DNA of 64,000 nt from Symbiodinium natans (Eukaryota; Sar; Dinophyceae; Suessiales; Symbiodiniaceae). Position numbers and translations under genes: made by a program. The stretch is from NCBI GenBank assembly GCA_905221605.1, contig CAJNDS010002566.1:176501-240500 (forward strand). The letters are read 5' to 3'. Under the pieces are notes generated by a model. It made no database searches and was not told the origin of the DNA. It saw only the letters and a program-made list of their open reading frames with translations. This document shows positions 43,690 to 55,424 of this stretch, piece by piece; position 1 is the stretch's first letter, and each line of letters opens with the position of its first letter.

Positions 43690-44650
43690 TCATGGCCTCG
43701 AAGGCAGCTCTCAAAGAAGGCCTGAAGCAATTGGAGTTGACTTACGCGTTCTTGGGGGAGTTCGTGAATTCAGCACACAGGGTTCCTTGCACATTCCGAG
43801 CTTTGTTGTCTAGAGCTGAGCTCGCTCTGACACAGGCCGGACGCCCCATGGTGCCGCCGAAGTGGCTGCAGAGTTTGCCGGCAAGGTGGAGACGTTTGGA
43901 CAATGTCGGGAAATGTGAACATGTGGAAACACTCAGTCACTGGATTCTCAGCGATGCTGAGTCAAACAGAAGCTCTACAGTCAAAAGGCATGCTCTGATG
44001 AGGCAGCCATGGAGACAGCATGCAGAAATGGCGCGAGCCCGCAAGAGGCCGCCCCTGCTTCATGCGCGTCGTGCCTTCTGCCATTGTTTGGGCCCCGCTT
44101 CAACCCTTAGCTTGGAACGGGAAGATGCTGGAAGGCTGCAGCAGCTGCAGGGAAAGCAGCAGCAAACGCGGCCCGAACAGCTGGAATGACTCAGGGTGCG
44201 CACTGCTTCTGCCACACCGGGCTTCTTTGCTTTGCTGCTCCATGGCAATTCTCAGGTGTTTGCGCACGGTTTGCGGCGGTTGCGGCGGCCCGTGCAGCTG
44301 TGGAGTTGTCTCCAGAAGGGGCAACCGCTGAAGAGGTGTTTGGACAACTTTCCGGAACTAGCAGCTACAGCACATAGAGACATAGAGTCAGAGAGGAAGT
44401 TGCAAGGGACGCCAGCTGTTCTTGCTGCAGATGGTTGGAGAGGTTTCTACCTTTGCGGCTGAAGCAGCTTATGCCGCAGCTGTGGCTGCTGGAATGGCCC
44501 CTGCCTTGGCAGCTAAAGCAGCTGCCATCGCCGCCGCAAAGGCAAGGTTATCAGGGTGTTTTGTGCATGCAACCGCTTTGGCTTGTGCGAGCGCTCTCGG
44601 GCTCTTGGCCATCTCAGCAGTTTACGAGCGTTCGCATGCAGCATTTTGAG
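43690..44650 (+). CDS. Ala-rich helical-repeat protein, exon cluster (family A)
   Basis: Reads in pieces as helix-forming, Ala-rich segments: ASKAALKEGLKQLELTYAFL (43693 on), FAAVAAARAAVELSPEGATA followed by EEVFGQLSG (about 44265-44360), and FAAEAAYAAAVAAGMAPALA continuing AAKAAAIAAAKA (about 44450-44545). I know such 'AAxAAGxSPEEAA' repeats from dinoflagellate proteins, without assigned function. Similar segments occur in the 51.9-53.2 kb gene. The last exon ends in a possible membrane-like stretch (ATALACASALGLLAISAVY). Gene limits are unknown. Confidence 0.45.
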
Positions 44651-44827
44651 CTCTTGCACGAGTTGTCAGGGTCGAGGTTGGACATGACAAAGCCTTGGTC
44701 TCTGTCTGAACTACTGCAACCTGCGGACCAGACATAAACAAGGTCGCTCAATCCAGACTCGCATGGTAATCAGAGTCTAGAGTCTAGAGACCAGTTTGCC
44801 ACCGAATTTCATGAATCGTGCCGATGC

Positions 44828-45703
44828 ATGACCGCAGCTCCCTTGGCTCGTGCCTCACCTGTAGTACCTGCTTCGTCTTCTCCTTGGCTGATGTCCGTGG
44901 TGGTGTCCAACTTGGCTGGTGGCATTTTGGCCGAAATCAGTCCGGTACCAGCAGATCTCTTCGACTTAAAGTTGCAACTTGAGGAGCGCACTGGAATCCC
45001 GACCGCCTTGCAGAAGTTGGTGAAGGATGGTGCGGTGCTGACTTCAACCGGTGACCTTCCAGCGGAGGGTTTCGAAGTGCTCTGCGTCAAGGATGAGACG
45101 CCGCTGTGTACATGGGATGCAGAGGGCAATCCGGCTTCGCATCAAATCGAGGTCGATGGCGCAACCATTCGGTCTCCGCAACTCAAGAGTGATTTCGTCA
45201 ACGTCTTGACCAAAGAGCCCATGCGGTCGGGCTTGCACTACTTCGAGTTCGTGTTGCACAAGGTCGGCGACGAGCAGTGGTGCGGAGTCACCATGTCCCC
45301 AGAAATGGCGGGCAGCAGAATGGATGGCAGGTCACTGGAAGCTTGGACGTACTACTGTGGTCGTGCTGGCCGTTCGGGAGGTTCCATCCACAACGGCAAG
45401 GGCGCGCTTCATGCCTGTAAGAAGGCTGTGGCAGAGTTCGAGAAGGCATGTACACCTGGAAATGTGATTGGCATGCTGGTAGATACCGACAAGCGTGTGG
45501 TGGCCTTTGCCTTGGACGGCCGTGTGCAAGGTGCCTGCAAGGTTCCAGGCGACAAGCCTCTGTACGTGATCACGCAAATGGACACTCCTGCCGATCACGT
45601 TGAGTTGCGAAAGCCATCCTTGGAAGAAGCGCCACCGGCAAATCTTGAGGCCCTCAGTGGTGCCTTGCTGGATGCAGAGAAGGGCGAGAGGCTGCATTGG
45701 TAG
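44828..45703 (+). CDS. Ubiquitin-like plus SPRY domain protein, intronless
   Basis: A complete 291-codon frame. Residues about 22-92 look ubiquitin-like: a SVVVSNLAGGILAEI hairpin, the helix LFDLKLQLEERTGIPTALQ, then KLVKDGAVL and EGFEVLCVKDE. Residues about 110-265 form a SPRY domain: LHYFEFVLHKVGDEQWCGVT, WTYYCGRAGRSGGSIHNGKG, PGNVIGMLVDTDKRVVAFAL and KPLYVITQMD. The Ubl may engage ubiquitin-pathway or proteasome partners, and SPRY binds protein partners. No RING is present, so it is not itself an E3 by sequence. No intron is needed to read the protein, in contrast to the multi-exon genes around it. The upstream ATG at 44828 fits; a short N-terminal extension before the Ubl is of low complexity. 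Confidence 0.88.
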   Translation: MTAAPLARASPVVPASSSPWLMSVVVSNLAGGILAEISPVPADLFDLKLQLEERTGIPTALQKLVKDGAVLTSTGDLPAEGFEVLCVKDETPLCTWDAEGNPASHQIEVDGATIRSPQLKSDFVNVLTKEPMRSGLHYFEFVLHKVGDEQWCGVTMSPEMAGSRMDGRSLEAWTYYCGRAGRSGGSIHNGKGALHACKKAVAEFEKACTPGNVIGMLVDTDKRVVAFALDGRVQGACKVPGDKPLYVITQMDTPADHVELRKPSLEEAPPANLEALSGALLDAEKGERLHW

Positions 45704-47120
45704 AGTTCCGACCGCCCTCTCCAAAGATGCCCCAAATCACTTCTCAGAAGCATTCAGAGCCTCGGCCGAGCACCCCGGAACCCCGCTTCCACACTTTGCT
45801 CCGTGCAACGTGCTGCCACTGTACAGCTGTGGCATGCCGTGGCGCATTTCTGATGACAGGTTCGCTTGAAAGAATTGCCGCACAAGGAAGCTGCTCTGCC
45901 CACAGTCCACTTCACTTTTGCCAGGCAGCCAGTTCCACAACGCTCCGTGCTACTGCCGATCAAGATCAGGATGTGGACGGGGCATGACGGGCCCATGTTT
46001 GAGCCGTGAGCACTCAGGAACCCCACAACGGGCACTAGTTTCGGAAATCCTCAGAGTAGGCGTTTAGGGCCTTAGCAGGGCGTGAGGGTTTGGAGTCACA
46101 AGGGCTTCATGTTATGCGATGTGGGACAAGGGGTTTTCCCTGTTGCCTGATGCAGAAGTCGGGCCTGCAGGCCGACGCAAGAGCTTGGGCCGCTGCAAAG
46201 CGGGCGGCGTTGGCATGGGGCATGCCGCCCCCCTGGGGTGTGGCGGCGAATAGTGACAAGAAGTATCCACTCAAAATGCATAGGCTTGAATGCGTAAAGC
46301 GAACAAACAGAAGCACTACAGAATCAGAAATGTATTTTCCCAAATTAGAACTCCCTGTTGGGACGTTTTGGGGGTATATCATGAATTGCGGGCAGCCCTA
46401 ATTTATGCATACATATGTGTGTATGCATACATGCGCATGTCATACTTGTGCAAAGTTTCCTCTTAGGCCACCAGATGTGTCGCCACAGCAGGGTCAGGAC
46501 TGTGCGGTTGTGCGTGAGCTCGTGCCAAGGCAAGAAGACGATGCAATTTGGACTGCGGCGTTTTGCATGGGAAAGCTTGTGTGCGACTCGCGAGTTGCAG
46601 CTTGCCTGCAGCTGGTCGCGCTGGGTGGCACGTACCGGTCGAACTGCCGTCCAAAATGCACAACCTGAGCTTCTCAGGATGACGGCATGCAGCCGCATGA
46701 GGCCATCAGGGCTTGAGTTCAGTTCGGCGATGCGAATGATTTCTTGTTGCATGCTGCATGTGCTGTCAAAGGTGGCGAAGGTGGCGGCTTCTGCCGTGAG
46801 TAGCTTGCTTGCACTAGCGGCAGCGTGCCTCGAACAGGCAACATGCCTCACAGCGGCTCACAGCGTGACCTAAAACAGTACCACCAGCATCCCACGACTA
46901 CTAGAAAGGTCAGATGGCGCGGGCAGAGGCAGAACGAGGACTGCAAGGCCTGGAAGACGCCGCTATGGAGGACCGGGCACGCAGCTCTGACAGCCGGATG
47001 CAAGGCACTTAAAGCGGAGTTTGCACTGTTTGCACTGTTGTTGAGGATTGTTGTCAGTTTTGTTTTGATAGTTTTGTTTTCATTCTGTCTAGTAAGCTTG
47101 TTCGTAAGGATGTTTGTAGT
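45704..47120. other. Stretch without a recognisable gene
   Basis: Several frames of 60-168 codons on both strands overlap in 46345-46873 with no motif. I treat them as chance. Confidence 0.4.
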
Positions 47121-47131
47121 CAACACATATA

Positions 47132-47346
47132 TGTATGTGTATATATATATATATATATTCATACTATAGTATATAGTACATTGCCAAGAAGATAGTGCGC
47201 TCCCATCTGTACAGACCGTACATAGCATTTACAGTGAATATACAATATAATATATATATATATATGTATATATGTATATATGTATATATGTATATATGTA
47301 TATATGTATATATGTATATATGTATATATGTATATATCTATATATT
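47132..47346 (+). repeat. AT microsatellites: (TA)n and an 8-bp (TATATATG)n array
   Basis: 'atatatatatatata' at about 47138-47158 and a regular 8-bp tatatatg array from about 47248 to 47340. This is the most AT-rich part of the window. Confidence 0.92.
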
Positions 47347-48740
47347 TACCAATTCATGTGGAATACTTCATCGTTAGCAGCTAGCATTGGATTGTGAATG
47401 TTTTAGGTTTTGTTTTTGATGCTGGACATTTTTAACAGAATCTGGATGATCTTGTTGTTGTAATTGCAACACACAGGTCACTGCAAGACATAATCTCTGT
47501 TCTGGTAGAACGTTGAGTAACTGTAGATTTTCCTATGACAGCCCAGAGGCATTAGAGGTATACGTAGAGAGATTACTTTCTTGAGCACGAGCTTTTCAAG
47601 TATGGAGGGCATGGAGATTTAACATAAATAAAAACCTGATGGGAAGTAGAGGTTTGGCTGTGTGCGATTTGGAATGTGCACAGGGACATGGGCGCGCGGA
47701 AATGCCTAGAGGGTCGCTGTTCGCGATTTGGAATGTGCACTAGGCGAGAGCCCCGAAACCCAACACAAAAAGCAATCCCAAAGAAACGACAATTCCAATT
47801 TGGTTCCGCACCCCTTAAAGCACGCGCAAGGCCGGCAAGGCTTCTGCGCGACATGGGCTGGACGCAGGTTGGACGGGGCGCCCCCTTCGGACAGTTTTGT
47901 CATGCAGGGTGCTCACTTTCATGTCCCAGGCATGAGTGAGCAGTCCTCTTACGAAGTTGCCGCAGCCACCGCCGCAGAGATGGCAGAGGCTCCATCGTGA
48001 AGTGTAGCGCGCAGCTCCTGATCTGCGTAGCTGCAGCTCTGGTAGAGCAGTAGTGCATGGTGTCGCTAATGTGCAAGCTGTGCAATAAGTGCAACACAGC
48101 CCACAAGCGTCCTGAGTCGCGCAGGGCCTCGCCTCAGCCGCATGGAAGCGCCTCTCGCCCGGCAGAGCTGTTGTGCATCATGGCGTATGTCTGTGGCTGG
48201 TGCTTGCCAGTTCGCTCAACTGTCCTTCCGGCGGCGGAGCATGGCTCACGGTGTCTCTTCAGCCTCCTCACAAAGTCTCGCAGCTAGTCCACATATCACA
48301 TATCTTTCAGCGATTTGAAGCGAAGATGATTCCCAGAAGCTGCAAGCTGCCTGAGCTACCACTTGTAGCATCTTGTAGCGCTGTATAGCGCTGTAGATGC
48401 CCTAGCCCATGCTGGTTGGGCGGCGGCGGATTCAAGCAGCAGTGCTGCTCTGCACGCTGCTGTCCCTGCCAGGCAACACCGCCTGTGCCGAAAATCTTCC
48501 GTGCGCCAGGTGACCGCATGGTGGCCACATTTCTTTTGCTGGGGGCCAGGGAGTTGGTTCGCAGTGGCCTTGACACGGGAAGATGCTGGAAACCTTGATG
48601 CTTGGAGGCTGCTTCTTCTCGCCTCCAGGCCAGCCAGGCCAGGTGCCGCAGCTGTCTACCAAGGGAGGTTTTCAACTTTCCAGGACACTTGGATGAATTT
48701 GGCCTCGCTTCTTGTTAGGTTCTTTTCGAGGGCCTGTGTG
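47347..48740. other. Stretch without an assigned gene
   Basis: Contains two copies of an 18-bp motif, gcgatttggaatgtgcac, at 47664-47681 and 47723-47740. A short Ala-rich frame (about 47930-48000, SYEVAAATAAEMAEA) resembles the Ala-rich families nearby. No other gene-like feature is seen. Confidence 0.4.
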
Positions 48741-48754
48741 ACTTCACTTTGAGG

Positions 48755-51470
48755 CTCGGTGTGGGCACGTGGCAGTGGGGCAACAAGTTGCTGTGGGGCT
48801 ACGACGAGAAGGATGACGCCAACCTGAGGGAAGTGAGTCTGGGCAGCATAGAAGCATAGGGCCCGCCTGTCCGACAAATTCAGTTCGTTCGACATAGCCC
48901 TTGCAGAACGAGACCCTCGGGGATGGCACGGCAAAGAGCGAGAGATAGTCCGACCATGGAAAATCTAGGTTTCGGACTTTCACAGCTGGAGGATCCAACT
49001 GGTTTGATACGGGCGATAGCGGCTCGGCCTCTTGAGAACTGTCAAGCTTGCTGCGTTGCTTGCACGTGCTCTTAACTGCAAGCCCGCTGTAAAGCCCGCC
49101 GTAATCTGTGATGGCTTGTGGTAGGCTCAGCATGCTTCGTGAAGGCTATGGAACAGGGGAGCTGGAGGGTCGGGCCGAGATCCTCTTGGGCCGCTTCAGC
49201 CGCGAAGCTTCGAAAGAGACAGGCGGGTCGCCACCGCGGTTTCCCCGAGTCTTCAAGACCTGCTTAGTTTGTGGCATTCGAGCTCTTTGGAGCAGGTGTT
49301 TCAGTGAAACTGGCGACGAAGCTGGCAGCATATCCTTGGAGGCCAGTGAACGCGACAGGAACAAGCGGCCTAAAGCCCCCTTGAGCTGCAGGCTCACGCC
49401 AGATTCGATGGTTGAGGCTGTTAAGGCGAGCAACCAGCGGATTGGCAGAGCAGTCGACGTTGCCCAGATGCGCTGTCCCCAGATGTCATCGCATAAATGT
49501 CTCAAACCCCCATCAACCGAGTCCGGGTGCTCCACGTCGCTTGCACAGTTCACGAGAGTACGCTTCGCACCCGGCACGCAAGCATCATGAGCAGAATCCG
49601 ACTTCGGGTGTCACTGCGCCGCCTCGCTTGTAGAGTCACGCTCCGAAGCAGAACCTGTCATTATGTTCATGATCAGCATCCGAGTCCGGGTGTTGCTGTT
49701 CCCTCGCTTGCAAGGTCTCACTTGGAAGAAGAACTTGTCACAATTCACAAGAGTGTCTTCCGTAAGAATCATCGGCACCATCCGAGTCCGAGCGTCGCTG
49801 CACCACATCAGTTGTGCCAGCTGCAGAACTCGTACTGTTCACAAGAGAACTTTTGTGTGTTCTTGTTTGTCAGTTGATACACACTAGCCGGCCACAAAAT
49901 TTGCTACGGGTGGGGAGTGGGGCTTATTGTTCGAGATCAGCCGAGCCCCTCCCAGGCACTGGAGTCCACGAAGCTACGGCTTCGGGTTCCAGGAGCGAAG
50001 GGAAGCATGTCTTCGGGCCGCCCTCTGAATTTTTAATCTAAAGTTGAGTGCGCTTTACTTAGGCAGATATAGGCAGATATAGACCGTCCTGCCGAAGGCG
50101 GGGGGGCGCAGTGGGGGGCGCCTAACAAAGGAGGATGCGCTCTTGGAGGGCCTCTGCCGCTGTGCCTCGGCTGCCAGCGCACTCGGGGCATCACTCAGGG
50201 CATCTTCGGAATTCGTTGGAGTTGAATGGGGTGGTTGCTTCTTGGGTGGACTGCTATAAGGCTACGAAGCCGGACTCTGCAGCGCCGTTGGACTTTCGAA
50301 CTTCGGTCCCAAAGGCTCGAAGCAGATCCGGTGGGTGGAGTAGCCCTTCGTGAGTTTACCGGGCAGGACTGCGCCGCGCTGCGGCCATCTTCGACACGCG
50401 AGGCGTGCCTCTGGCCCCATGGCCAGAACAAAGGAACAGAAAACATGAGGACAACAAGGACACCTTTGAGCTGCAAAGAAATACCCACCCAAGGTCTTAA
50501 ATCAGGTGCAGTACTCACTCTTGTCACTCGGCCCGCAGCGATTTCAATGATTTCAATGTAGACATCCTAGCTGAAGCATCGACTGAGAATCGAACAGAGG
50601 TCAGCAGAGCGCGAGTCTGGTGTGGCAGAAGCCATTCGGCATCATTACAAGCGCTATCGTCATGGCCATGCAGTACTTGGATTTGCTTGGGACCAGGCTC
50701 TCGCAAGTAAGGTGTGCAAAGAGCTGGGTGTGAGATTGGTGGCTTACAGCCCATTGTGCCTGGGCGTTCTTACTGGGAAGTACAAGACGGGCCACTTGGA
50801 GGCGATCATTGTTGTTAAGTTGCCATGCTAGCATTGCAATCTGCTGCCGTCGTTGCAAGCAGTCCGTCTTCCCAGGTGACAAAGCCCAGCTGCCGGACAA
50901 CTTTCTGCGTTCACTACTTTTCTCGTCACTTCTTGCAGACGAAGGCAGCAAGATGATCTTACTGTTTTGATCGGCTTCTCTGATCCCTGTCTCGTCACTT
51001 AAGCTTGCGCGGCTCCGCGTGCTTCCTAGGCACCCAGCAGCTTTTGGGCTTGATGGAGGAGATTGCAGCGAGCCGTGGGAAGACAGTGGCTCAAGCAACT
51101 TGGCCATGCAAAGGTGACATGTCAAGGGATGTGCGGTGCTCGATTGAAACTGTGGCCTAATGATCATCTCGCATACAACAGCTCCCGAACTAACCGAGTG
51201 GGTGTTCGCATGCCCGAATGTCCGTTCACATCCTGCCCACATGTCTTGCTTACAGCTGCTCCGCAACTTCGGCTCTGCCGACAAGCATGCGCACCACAAG
51301 TAGGTATGCCAGTAAGACTCAGTAAGACGTACTTGTTACTCGTACCGTTCGCTACCTTTGATGACCTGAGGTAGCGCTCAACTTTGCCATGACAGAGGGA
51401 GGTGGCTGCGCCATCGTTGGGGCCAGGAACCGCGTCCAAGCCCTGGAGAGCCTCAGAAATGAAAACAGGG
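48755..51470 (+). CDS. Aldo/keto reductase, plant/cyanobacterial type, multi-exon
   Basis: NAD(P)H-dependent TIM-barrel oxidoreductase of the plastid/cyanobacterial subgroup. Exons read: LGVGTWQWGNKLLWGYDE (48755-48829), GSNWFDTGDS joined across a GC-AG intron (49019-49144) to YGTGELEGRAEILLGRF, ATKFA (about 49891), GLCSAVGLSNFGPKGS (about 50270-50318), AIFDTRGVPLA (about 50386-50420), QVQYSLLSLGPQRFQ (about 50505-50548), VCKELGVRLVAYSPLCLGVL with TGKY (about 50712-50783), LMEEIAASRGKTVAQ (about 51050-51096) and VALNFAMTEGGGCAIVGARN (about 51372-51435). The catalytic Asp/Tyr region (FDTGDSYG) and the C-terminal cofactor motif (IVGARN) are present. Several exons were not located and the start is unknown. 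A degenerate minisatellite lies in the 49.5-49.85 kb intronic region. Confidence 0.75.
49517..49850 (+). repeat. Degenerate ~80-100-bp repeat inside the aldo/keto reductase gene
   Basis: Four diverged units share 'tccgagtccgggtg', 'cgcttgcaaggtctcac', 'gaagaagaacttgtc' and 'cacaagagtgtcttcc', starting near 49517, 49597, 49677 and 49779. They give a short open frame (PSPGVAVPSL.., PSPSVAAPHQ..) that is repeat-derived. Confidence 0.65.
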
Positions 51471-51943
51471 AGTTAGCTGATGGCATTGAACGATCTCGAG
51501 AAAGCCCCCACCTTTTTTTGGCAGGAATTTGCAAATTCCGAGGAATCTGGAAGCTTGTGGTTGGGATGCCTGGACTTGGACTATTCTCGAGATGTATACA
51601 TACCGTCTTTGGCTGCGTGATGCTGCGTGCCTGAAGCCAGTCGAAGCTCTTTTCCTTGCCTCCAGCTTAGGAGCTTTCAGATGCTGAGGTTCAATCGCAG
51701 CCAGACCAACAATTCAGCTTGATTGTGTTGTGCTAAAATGTGCTAAACTGGCTTTGCTCCGGTGGTTTCAACATGTCTCAGGCTAGCGGAAGCGGCAAAG
51801 AAAGCGCCAAAGACACAGAAGAACGCCTTCTTTTCCGACTAGCGCGGCACGTGGAAAAAACCACCTGATGCATGGCGCCCCGAGTCCGCCGAGCGCGGCT
51901 TATGTCGTGAGTTTTTTGAGTTTCTGGCTAAGGTCAGGAAGAG

Positions 51944-53210
51944 GTGGCAGTCTGGGCAGGGCGTGCGGCCTTGCGCGCCGTCACCTGGGCCGGGGCAACT
52001 GATGAGGAGCTTCTGGCAGACCTGGCGGCCAAGTCAGCTGGCCAGGCAAGCATATTGGGCAAATTAGGGAAGAGTCAGGAAGTGTATACCGAAAACTCTC
52101 TCACCAGGCAGCTGCCAACTTCCTTGTCGACGAGGGCAGGTTCATGCGCAGGGCTGCGGGGGCTGCGATCTGAAGTTCCCTGCGCACCCGGCAGGACACC
52201 GGAGGCAGCTCCACACGCCGCCGGCCAAGCAGCCTGCAAGGCTTGCGAAGCAGCAGGTGCCCTCAGTGCCCTAAATAATAAATGCCCCCCTCAGACCCCC
52301 CCCCCCCCCCCCCATGTCCCCATGTTGCTTCAAGATGCGAGGAATGTGGAAGGCCAGCCTCAAAGTGCAGCTGTCCGGGCGGGCTGCAGGGGCGGCGGCA
52401 CAGCAAATCGGCTTGTCGCCCGACAAGGCCGATGTTGAACATAATCATAGTAATGTCATGTCGACGGTTGCTGGGAAGTCTGCTGAAGCAGTCTGGTGGT
52501 TCTTATGCGCGTGCGCCCAGCAAGTTTGGTCACTAGTCTTCTTTGCTGGAGTCTGCTAGCATCGAAAGCCTCCCGGAGCGGGGGATGTCATGGTGGCCTT
52601 GACATTGGCTTGATGTGGCTTCGGCTGTGCAGGTGGCTGTCGAAGCTGGAAGAGCTGCTGCCATCGTGGCCACTGAGTTTCTTGGCCTTTGCTCTTACGC
52701 ACAACTGGCGCATGTGACAGGTGCTTGCGTTAAGTGGAGTTGGCTTCTTCGAATCTGTGCATCAGAGGTGTCGGATCCGAGCCGAGTTGCTGGCCAAAAT
52801 GGTTGGGGCAGCGGCTGGTGCTGCAGCCCAAGCTGTGTCTTGGATGCAATTCCAAGAGTGCCACAAACGAGGCCACAACGCCGAGTTGGTTGTTTCCCAT
52901 TGTTTTTCTTCTCAGGCTGGCGTGGCCTTGGAGGTGGCGGCCGAGGCAGCCAAGGTCGCCGCCGAGACGGAAGGCTACGACGCGGGGCTCACCCCGGAAC
53001 CTTGGGGAGCAAACGGAGAGAACCCCCAGCCTCTGTTGCTTCAGTCGTACGACAATCTCAGAATCGCTTCTGTTCCTTTGTCATCCGATGTGTTCCTCTT
53101 TCTTTGTCATCCCATGTCCCAAGGATGTTGCAGCCAGGGCTGGTCGTTTGGCCTACGACAAGGTGCTAGGCAGCACGCTCAGCCAGCACTTCAACACCTC
53201 AACGAAATAG
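51944..53210 (+). CDS. Ala-rich helical-repeat protein, exon cluster (family B)
   Basis: Successive exons carry Ala-rich amphipathic segments: VAVWAGRAALRAVTWAGATD continuing EELLADLAAKSAGQA (51950-52050), AAGQAACKACEAAGA (about 52220), VAVEAGRAAAIVATE (about 52630-52675), AELLAKMVGAAAGAAAQAVS (about 52785-52840), AGVALEVAAEAAKVAAETEG (about 52915-52975), then DVAARAGRLAYDKVLG and a stop at about 53210 (SQHFNTSTK). Each exon begins near an AG-G acceptor. The pattern resembles the 43.7-44.6 kb gene, including a 'GATxEE' element, which suggests local paralogy. No function can be assigned; coiled or helical-bundle scaffolding is likely from composition. Confidence 0.5.
52296..52313 (+). repeat. 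C18 homopolymer
   Basis: Uninterrupted run of 18 C, inside an intronic part of the Ala-rich gene. Confidence 0.85.
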
Positions 53211-54300
53211 GGGCCAGGTTCTAATGATTCTACTCATGGTTGCGCAGTTTACTTCAATATTTATTCTGTATGTTTTTTGTTTTTTGTGTCTTGCTGCCTT
53301 GTGGCCGTGCTTTGAATCTCGACTGGGCCACCTTGTGTTGCATGAGGCATCATCCATCAAAGCGACTCCGAGGAGGACCGACCATGCCACTGGCACGCGC
53401 AGTTTGACGCATGTTGACGGTTGATAAGAAATGACCAGATGTTCATCAGCTGGTCAAATGCAGTCTACTGCGGTCCCAACGGTATCGAGGGAGCGAGGCA
53501 GCCACTTGCTCAAGGGTCCATCCAGCGCACCTCAGTAGGCTGCCATGGCCGCCCCAGGAGGCTTCCTCATTTAGACTTCGACCGAATGGTGTGTGGTGGC
53601 TGTGCCAACCCTCAACCATGGACTTCCGCAGTCCCAAATCCGTGTACCGCACCGACCACCCCCCCCCCCCCCCCCAAGTCTGGGTCAGGTGAAGTAGAAG
53701 GTTTTAAGGGCTTCAGTAGGATGCCGAATTCTCATCCCCAACCGGCTTGGCGGCCTTGAACTGTAACTTCGACCCAGCTTGTTGAGACTCAACTGTGTGA
53801 CCACGGTAGCTATGCCATGCCACGAATGTGAAACTTCTGTCATGTTCTGTCTGTGTTCCAGCCTGCGAAAGTGCTCTTGGCATCCGTTGCTGCGTTTAGC
53901 ACTCCTGTCGTATTAAACGAGCAGCTGGGGGGTCATAAGAGTCAGTAGTCGAGGCTCAAAGCGGCCGCGGCAACAACTGAGTAACAGACGTGCGCTTGCT
54001 TGGGTGAGAATCTTGCAGGCACCAGAGGCCCGAGTAGTGGCTTCTTGAAAGCAAGACCACGGCCAAGAAAGAAAGAGCACGCACGATTGCTGCAGCCCGC
54101 AGTGTCTTGGCGCAATGAGAGTCGTTACAATAATTTATGCAGTGTAGGTGGGCTCGTGACATCATATGATCGGTCCGAGCCGAGGCAGACAACATCCGAT
54201 GCTGGCAGTTGTGTCTCAGCAGCACAGTACAAGTGTTGGCCCGATCGTCCGTTTTTCCTCCGTGCGTGCTATCTCCATATAGTCATTATCTTGTCCTGAG
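53211..54300. other. Stretch without a recognisable gene
   Basis: Apart from the C17 run, only short motif-free frames are present. Confidence 0.4.
53659..53675 (+). repeat. C17 homopolymer
   Basis: Uninterrupted run of 17 C between genes. Confidence 0.85.
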
Positions 54301-54335
54301 GCTTGAGGTGAATGCACCACCACTCTCGGCCTGCA

Positions 54336-54856
54336 TGTCAATGCCAGACACTTCAAGCGACGTGCAACTGTCGCAGCCTTCGGACATCTCTGACACCTTG
54401 GCGAACTGGAAGATTTTTGGAGACCTGGGTAGGCCTTCTCAAGAGTCGCCCCAGGTGACGTTCCTACCTCGACATACAGCCGAGCGACTGCGGGATTCCA
54501 ATTCGAAGCACGTGTCTGAACTCCTGGATCTGCACACAGCCTTACATAGAAGCGTGGTCCGCGAGCACAAGTACAAATGCTTACAAGCAAGGCTGGCCGC
54601 TGCAAGGGCACGAGTTGCAGAGTCTTTCGCTGCCTTGGAGCACCGGACCTCCACGATCCAAATGCTGAGCGAAGTCAACCCGAAGAAGCTGCAGCGATTG
54701 CAAGGGGTGACGCGAGACTTGGGGGTGCAGTGTGAGGCAGCCACAGCGCGAGTGTGTGACCAGCTTGCAGCCATCCATACCATCCCTACTGCTTTAAGGA
54801 GCCTATGGCTCAGAAGGTGCTCCAAAGTTCCAAAAGCATTCTCACAGCCTGCCTGA
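54336..54856 (+). CDS. Coiled-coil exon, unassigned
   Basis: The frame reads as a Ser/Thr-rich start (MPDTSSDVQLSQPSDISDTL) followed by a long helix with regular Leu/Ala/Val spacing (SKHVSELLDLHTALHRSVVR, then LQARLAAARARVAESFAALE and LQRLQGVTRDLGVQCEAATA). It looks like one exon of a coiled-coil protein. The 54890-55015 frame (FANEISSVMALAFDLIAGNE) could continue it. It lies 500 bp before the PDZ gene on the same strand; whether they are one gene is unknown. Confidence 0.45.
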
Positions 54857-55424
54857 GGCGAGCTGAAGGAAATGGCCAAGCAGGTCATCTGGCCTGCAGC
54901 GTTTGCCAACGAGATCAGTAGTGTGATGGCGCTAGCTTTCGACCTCATTGCCGGCAATGAGCAGATCGACCTTCGGGTGCTCTGCCGTCGGGATTGTTTG
55001 CGAAGAATTTCTTGGTAAGGATTGAGTCATCTGAGGTTTCGGAACAGTTGAACTTAACAGGCCTGCTAGATTGCCGAATGGCCCATGGGCCTGAAAGCTG
55101 AACAGACATACCCTGTCGTTTGTAGAGTCGGGGTCCAGGCCACCTCCGCACTTCTCCAGCGCGCCCAAGAAACCTGCTGCACAAAGGGGCAAACGGGAAG
55201 GGGCAAAGGGGCTGTGCGAGGGACAAGGTAGGCAGATTGGGGCCACTTGTATGGTTGTGCCTGGGTTGCGGATCTTGCTAGATCGCGGGATCCTTCTGAG
55301 GAGGAAGTCCTGAAAGCTATCGAGGCGGAAGACTCCAGAAGCTGTGCTGCCCTGAACTCCGACACAGGTCTGCGCCTTGTCAGTTCTGCGTGGAACATAG
55401 TTTAGCACCTAATTACTTGCATAA

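Noticed and set aside
46345-46873. 168-codon minus-strand and 152-codon plus-strand overlapping frames
   Set aside because: No conserved motif on either; one is likely the shadow of the other or both are chance.
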